DNA of 12,755 bases. Source: a bacterium UBP10_UBA1149 (lineage in GTDB: Bacteria > Desulfobacterota > Binatia > UBA1149). The notes under the pieces were generated by a model. That model was not told the origin of the DNA, did no database searches, and worked only from the letters and a program-made list of their open reading frames with translations. The position numbers were made by a program, and so were the translations under genes. Each line of letters begins with the position of its first letter. Within the stretch, counting starts at the first letter, position 1. Shown one piece after another: positions 9,126-12,755 of this stretch. The stretch is taken from assembly GCA_002311335.1 (NCBI GenBank), contig DBZX01000089.1:15233-27987 (forward strand). Direction: 5' to 3'.

Positions 9126-9170
9126 TATCAACAGGCAGGCGACTGGTTGGAGTCGCCGCCGCGCACTCGC

Positions 9171-10108
<938 letters not shown>

Positions 10109-10109
<1 letters not shown>

Positions 10110-10945
10110 TGGCAACACTCGACACCCGTCACCAGTTGCTCAAAGACAACCTGGCAGACATGGGATCGGTGCTCGTGGCCTGTTCGGGTGGCGTGGATTC
10201 ATCGCTGCTGCTGGCGGTTGTCTGCTCCGTTGAAGGGCTGGACCACTTAGCCGTCACCACCGACTCGCCCACCCTCCCCCGGACAGAGCTCGAACAGGCC
10301 CGTAGCGTGGCCCGGCTGCTGGGGGCCGATCACCTGGTCGTAGAGGTAAACGAACTCGCGACGCCGGGCTACAGCGAGAACCCGGCCCACCGTTGCTACC
10401 TCTGTAAGCAGACGCTTTACCCCCTGTGTCGGCGCCTGGCAGAAGAAAGAGGGCTCGCGCAGGTCATAGACGGCGTCAACATGGACGACCTCGGCGACTA
10501 CCGTCCCGGCCTGCAGGCGGCGCAGGAGCTGGGCGTACGCCACCCACTGGTAGAGGCCGGCCTGGACAAAGCCGACGTCAGGGCGCTGTCGCGTCGCTAC
10601 GGTCTCGCTACCGCCGAACAGCCCGCGTCGCCCTGCCTGTCGAGCCGTTTTCCCTACGGTACACGCATCAGCATTGACAGGCTTCGACAGGTGGAGCGTG
10701 CCGAAACCCTGCTCCACGGTATGGGGTTTGGCGACCTGCGCGTTCGCCATCTCGGCGAATCCGCGCGCGTGGAAGTAAACGCCGACGACCTCTATAAGCT
10801 CGGGGAGCAGGCGCTATGCGATAGCATTCGCTCGTCGTTGCTGGAACTCGGATTCAGCGCGGTGGAGTTGTCCGAGCAGCCGCTGCGCTCGGGTAGCCTC
10901 AACGACGCTCTTGCCCTGAACGTCCAGCCGAACACAGCGATCTGA
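10109..10945 (+). CDS. larE: ATP-dependent sulfur transferase LarE (nickel-pincer cofactor biosynthesis)
   Basis: LarE adenylates a carboxylate on the pyridinium dicarboxylate mononucleotide made by LarB and inserts sulfur, producing the thiolated precursor of the nickel-pincer nucleotide cofactor of lactate racemase and related enzymes. The 278-residue protein has a PP-loop SGGVDSS (26-32), GVNMDDLGDYRPG (122-134) and PCLSSRFPYGTRI (175-187). Cys176 corresponds in position to the sacrificial cysteine of Lactobacillus plantarum LarE. Cys96 and Cys99 (CYLC) are also present, giving the three cysteines reported for iron-sulfur LarE proteins such as that of Thermotoga. The start GTG overlaps the cysK stop as TAGTG with a G-rich site just upstream, so translation is coupled. 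The 3' end overlaps ispD by 47 nt. larB and larC are not seen here. Confidence 0.93.
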
Positions 10946-11699
10946 CCAGCTCGAGGTCCGACGCCCTGGTGACCTTGGGGTTATCTCCGACGGTTTCGAC
11001 CACGGTCACGGCTGTTCCGGCGGCTTCGACCAACGCCGCGTCGTCGGTGGCCGAACGGCCGGTGGCGCGGGCTTCCCTGTGAGCCGCCTCGAGCAGCTCG
11101 CGGCTGAAAGCCTGCGGAGTCTGCACCAGCCACACCTTGTCGCGGTCAACCGCCACCGTAGCTGCAGCGGGCAGCCCCCGGCCAGCACCGGAAGCAGTAC
11201 TGAGAGCAGCAGCGTCCCGGCCGGCGTCGCCCTCGGCCCCTCGCTGTATGCGCACGCTGTCCACCGGGCGTACAGCGGCAGTGGCAGCGCCGCTGTCGGC
11301 CGCTGCCGCGATAACTTCAGCGACTGTTCGCTGCGACACCACCGGTCGGGCCGCGTCGTGTACGCACACGATCTCAGCGTCGCTTTCCAGGGCCTCCAGG
11401 GCGAGCCGTACTGACTCCTGTCGCGTCGCTCCGCCTGGAACCACCCTCAAGCCTACCTGGCCCATAGAGACCCCCTCGAGGGCCTCGGCAAAGGCCTCTG
11501 AGCGGCCATGGGGAGCGGTAACGATGATCTCGGCCAGGCCGGGCGCTTCGAGGAAACAGCCCACGCTCATCCTCAGCATGGGCACGCCGTCTATGGGGGC
11601 CAAGGCCTTGGTAACGGCCAGCTCGAGCCGCCGTCCACTGCCAGCCGCCGGAATGATCAATGCCACGCTCACCGCAGCCGATTGTCTCACCTGCCCCAT
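10899..11699 (-). CDS. ispD: 2-C-methyl-D-erythritol 4-phosphate cytidylyltransferase (IspD)
   Basis: IspD transfers CMP from CTP to methylerythritol phosphate, the third step of the MEP isoprenoid pathway. The 266-residue protein has the nucleotide-binding PAAGSGRR (17-24), Lys31, GGATRQESV (89-97), VHDAARP (113-119) with the catalytic-site Asp and Arg, the QTPQAF segment (193-198), TDDAALVE (218-225) and DNPKVT (239-244). Residues about 155-181 form an Ala/Gly-rich insertion where most IspD proteins have only a few residues, which explains the length above the usual 225-240. It is not fused to IspF. The start is ATG at 11699 with no visible Shine-Dalgarno sequence, only 6 nt beyond a terminator hairpin; GTG at 11690 or 11672 are alternatives. 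It overlaps larE tail to tail. Confidence 0.95.
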   Translation of the reverse strand: MGQVRQSAAVSVALIIPAAGSGRRLELAVTKALAPIDGVPMLRMSVGCFLEAPGLAEIIVTAPHGRSEAFAEALEGVSMGQVGLRVVPGGATRQESVRLALEALESDAEIVCVHDAARPVVSQRTVAEVIAAAADSGAATAAVRPVDSVRIQRGAEGDAGRDAAALSTASGAGRGLPAAATVAVDRDKVWLVQTPQAFSRELLEAAHREARATGRSATDDAALVEAAGTAVTVVETVGDNPKVTRASDLELVRSLCSAGRSGQERR

Positions 11700-11705
11700 A
11701 AGAAG

Positions 11706-11731
11706 AAAAGCCGGGCATAAACCCGGCTTTT
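11706..11731 (-). terminator. intrinsic terminator after carD, abutting ispD
   Basis: AAAAGCCGGG (11706-11715) and CCCGGCTTTT (11722-11731) form a perfect 10-bp stem with a 6-nt loop. On the minus strand the stem is followed by a pyrimidine-rich CTTCTT tail. It follows carD and ends just before the ispD start codon, so it is either the carD terminator or an attenuator of ispD. Confidence 0.8.
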
Positions 11732-11766
11732 CATAGTATTCATTTCCACCCGGGGCTGAGAGCTAC

Positions 11767-11783
11767 GCTCCCCAGGGGGGAGC
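11767..11783 (-). other. second hairpin in the carD-ispD gap
   Basis: GCTCCCC (11767-11773) and GGGGAGC (11777-11783) form a perfect 7-bp GC-rich stem with a 3-nt loop. No U-tract follows on the minus strand, so it may protect the carD mRNA 3' end or cause pausing rather than terminate. Confidence 0.5.
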
Positions 11784-11821
11784 CCGGCCACGCCCGGTGT
11801 ATGTCTTTAATCGGCTGGCCG

Positions 11822-12310
11822 TCAGTGTCCGAAGATTGAGTTAAGCTCCTCCATGATCTTCTCTTCGCTGTTGGCCTTAGCCACGGCCAGCTCCTTGACG
11901 AGCAGGTTCCGCGCGGTATCGAGCATCTTGCGCTCGCCGAAGGACAATTCCTTGTCTCCCTTGAGCATGAACAGATCCCGCAACACCGAGGCGATCTCGA
12001 GCACCGAGCCGGTCTTGATCTTCTCGGTGTACTCGCGGTAACGCCGATTCCACGTGGCCGTATCGATGGAAACCCTTTTTTCCCTGAGGACTCTGTAAAC
12101 CTTGGTGATCATGTCCTTGCCTATCACCCGACGCAGTCCCACGCCCTCGGCCTTACCCGTGGGCACCATTATCTTCATATCTGAATCAAGAATGCGCAAG
12201 CTGTAGAACCTGGCCTCCGTACCCGAAACTGTCCGGGATTTTACTTCTTCGATAACTGCCACACCATGTGCGGGGTAAACGACCTTTTCACCGACTTTGA
12301 ATGCTCCCAA
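11822..12310 (-). CDS. CarD/CdnL-family transcription regulator
   Basis: CarD-family proteins bind the RNA polymerase beta subunit and stabilise open complexes, notably at rRNA promoters. The 162-residue product opens with FKVGEKVVYPAHGVAVIEEV, the Tudor-like RNA polymerase-interaction domain (about 4-60), followed by the all-helical C-terminal domain (about 70-155) with TWNRRYREYTEKIKTG, LRDLF and LSFGERKMLD. The frame is open upstream to 12361, but TTG at 12310 is almost certainly the start: AGGAGG lies 5 nt upstream, and the promoter -10 at 12352-12357 would sit inside the longer form. The protein has the single-domain CarD/CdnL layout; I cannot choose between the names. A terminator follows the gene. 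Confidence 0.94.
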   Translation of the reverse strand: MGAFKVGEKVVYPAHGVAVIEEVKSRTVSGTEARFYSLRILDSDMKIMVPTGKAEGVGLRRVIGKDMITKVYRVLREKRVSIDTATWNRRYREYTEKIKTGSVLEIASVLRDLFMLKGDKELSFGERKMLDTARNLLVKELAVAKANSEEKIMEELNSIFGH

Positions 12311-12315
12311 GTTGC

Positions 12316-12321
12316 CCTCCT
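12316..12321 (-). promoter_or_regulatory. ribosome binding site that fixes the carD start
   Basis: A full AGGAGG lies 5 nt before the TTG at 12310 on the minus strand. It is the strongest Shine-Dalgarno sequence I found in the window and decides the carD start against the longer open frame. Confidence 0.85.
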
Positions 12322-12351
12322 GGTTGGCGCGAGAAACTCGCGCAGCCCGTA

Positions 12352-12380
12352 CTTGTAGCACAGGCGCGATCCATCGTCAA
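12352..12380 (-). promoter_or_regulatory. strong sigma-70-type promoter of carD
   Basis: On the minus strand, TTGACG (12380-12375, 5 of 6 to consensus) is followed by a 17-nt spacer and an extended -10, TGC then TACAAG (12357-12352). Transcription would start near 12345, about 35 nt before the TTG start. An AT-rich stretch (12379-12400) immediately upstream could act as an UP element. Confidence 0.7.
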
Positions 12381-12395
12381 AGGAAATATTCCTTT
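12379..12395. repeat. AT-rich inverted repeat overlapping the carD -35
   Basis: AAAGGAA (12379-12385) and TTCCTTT (12389-12395) are a perfect 7-bp inverted repeat around ATA. It shares two bases with the -35 hexamer. It could be an operator, part of an UP element, or a weak terminator stem for fabH; there is no U-tract after it on the minus strand. Confidence 0.5.
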
Positions 12396-12437
12396 ATTTA
12401 CAGCGCCTTGCCGGATTACTTTCAGACCGAAAAGAGG

Positions 12438-12755
12438 CTACCAGCGGTACAGCGCACCCCCCCAGGTGAAGCCAGCGCCGAAGGCCACGATGCAAACGAG
12501 GTCGCCGGGCTCGATCCTCCCCGCCGCCAGGGTCTCGGTGAGCAGAATCGGGATGGTTGCCGCGGTCGTGTTGCCGTACTTGTGAATGTTGTTGGCCACC
12601 TGGTCTTCGCGCAGCTCGAGCTCCTGGGCCACAAACTGGTTTATCCTCAGGTTGGCCTGGTGGGGTATAATTATGGAAAGATCCGCTACCGTGAGTCCCC
12701 GCCGCTCGAGCACCACCCTTATGCTCTCAATCATGCGTTCTACAGCGTGCTTGAA
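12438..12755 (-). CDS. fabH: 3-oxoacyl-ACP synthase III, FabH (N-terminal part outside window)
   Basis: FabH starts fatty-acid chains by condensing an acyl-CoA with malonyl-ACP. Only the last 105 residues are visible; the frame is open through the window edge, and full-length FabH has about 320-330 residues. Two of the three catalytic residues are here: the His of PHQANLRI and the Asn of GNTTAATIP. The catalytic Cys lies outside the window. The C terminus, FGAGFTWGGALYRW, is typical of FabH and separates it from KAS I/II enzymes. The gene ends in TAG, 127 nt before the carD start, and carD has its own promoter in that gap. No convincing fabH terminator is seen. The rest of a plsX/fab cluster may continue outside the window, which I cannot see. 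Confidence 0.95.
   Translation of the reverse strand, partial: FKHAVERMIESIRVVLERRGLTVADLSIIIPHQANLRINQFVAQELELREDQVANNIHKYGNTTAATIPILLTETLAAGRIEPGDLVCIVAFGAGFTWGGALYRW

Noticed and set aside
12379..12395. AT-rich inverted repeat considered as the fabH terminator
   Set aside because: The stem is AT-rich and short, no U-run follows in the fabH direction, and it overlaps the carD -35, so a promoter-linked role is more likely.

Overview
This window is a GC-rich, gene-dense stretch of chromosomal housekeeping DNA, apparently from a Gram-negative bacterium. The envelope evidence is a PBP1B-type class A penicillin-binding protein with a UB2H-like region, a lipobox lipoprotein and an HtrA/Deg protease. 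Co-occurrence of a CarD/CdnL-type RNA polymerase-binding regulator, a DUF1844 protein, MEP-pathway IspD and LarE is typical of the old Deltaproteobacteria (Myxococcota, Desulfobacterota and relatives). That placement is an inference from gene content and was not tested by a tree. I see no rRNA, tRNA, CRISPR, insertion sequence, phage gene or sign of recent transfer.

Layout. (1) Positions 2-1451, plus strand: two overlapping inner-membrane permeases of a dipeptide/oligopeptide/nickel-type ABC importer, the first cut by the window edge. (2) Positions 1474-8963, minus strand: a compact seven-gene cluster read right to left as DUF1844 protein, HtrA/Deg protease, PBP1B-like peptidoglycan synthase, small TPR-like lipoprotein, tsaD, rsmA, mutM. 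Gaps are 21 nt or less, or genes overlap, so it is probably one operon joining envelope building and quality control to tRNA t6A modification, 16S rRNA dimethylation and oxidised-base repair. (3) Positions 8964-9170: a divergent control region with a good promoter for the rightward genes, a weaker candidate for the leftward operon, and two inverted repeats. (4) Positions 9171-10945, plus strand: cysteine synthase coupled by a 1-nt TAGTG overlap to larE, a sulfur transferase for the nickel-pincer nucleotide cofactor. (5) Positions 10899-11699, minus strand: ispD, whose 3' end overlaps larE tail to tail by 47 nt. (6) Positions 11822-12310, minus strand: carD with its own strong-looking promoter and a perfect-stem terminator abutting the ispD start. 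(7) Positions 12438-12755, minus strand: the C-terminal third of FabH, cut by the window edge.

Most genes are recognisable and ordinary. The best candidate for something under-described is the TPR-like lipoprotein placed 4 nt behind the PBP1B-type gene. It looks like a cognate outer-membrane activator of that synthase, analogous to LpoP of Pseudomonas. Other points of interest are the ispD leader (terminator plus a tiny ORF ending inside ispD), a 14-bp tandem duplication forming the tsaD/rsmA junction, a loop expansion in IspD, and a three-cysteine LarE coupled to cysteine synthase. No stretch over 300 bases lacks a gene.
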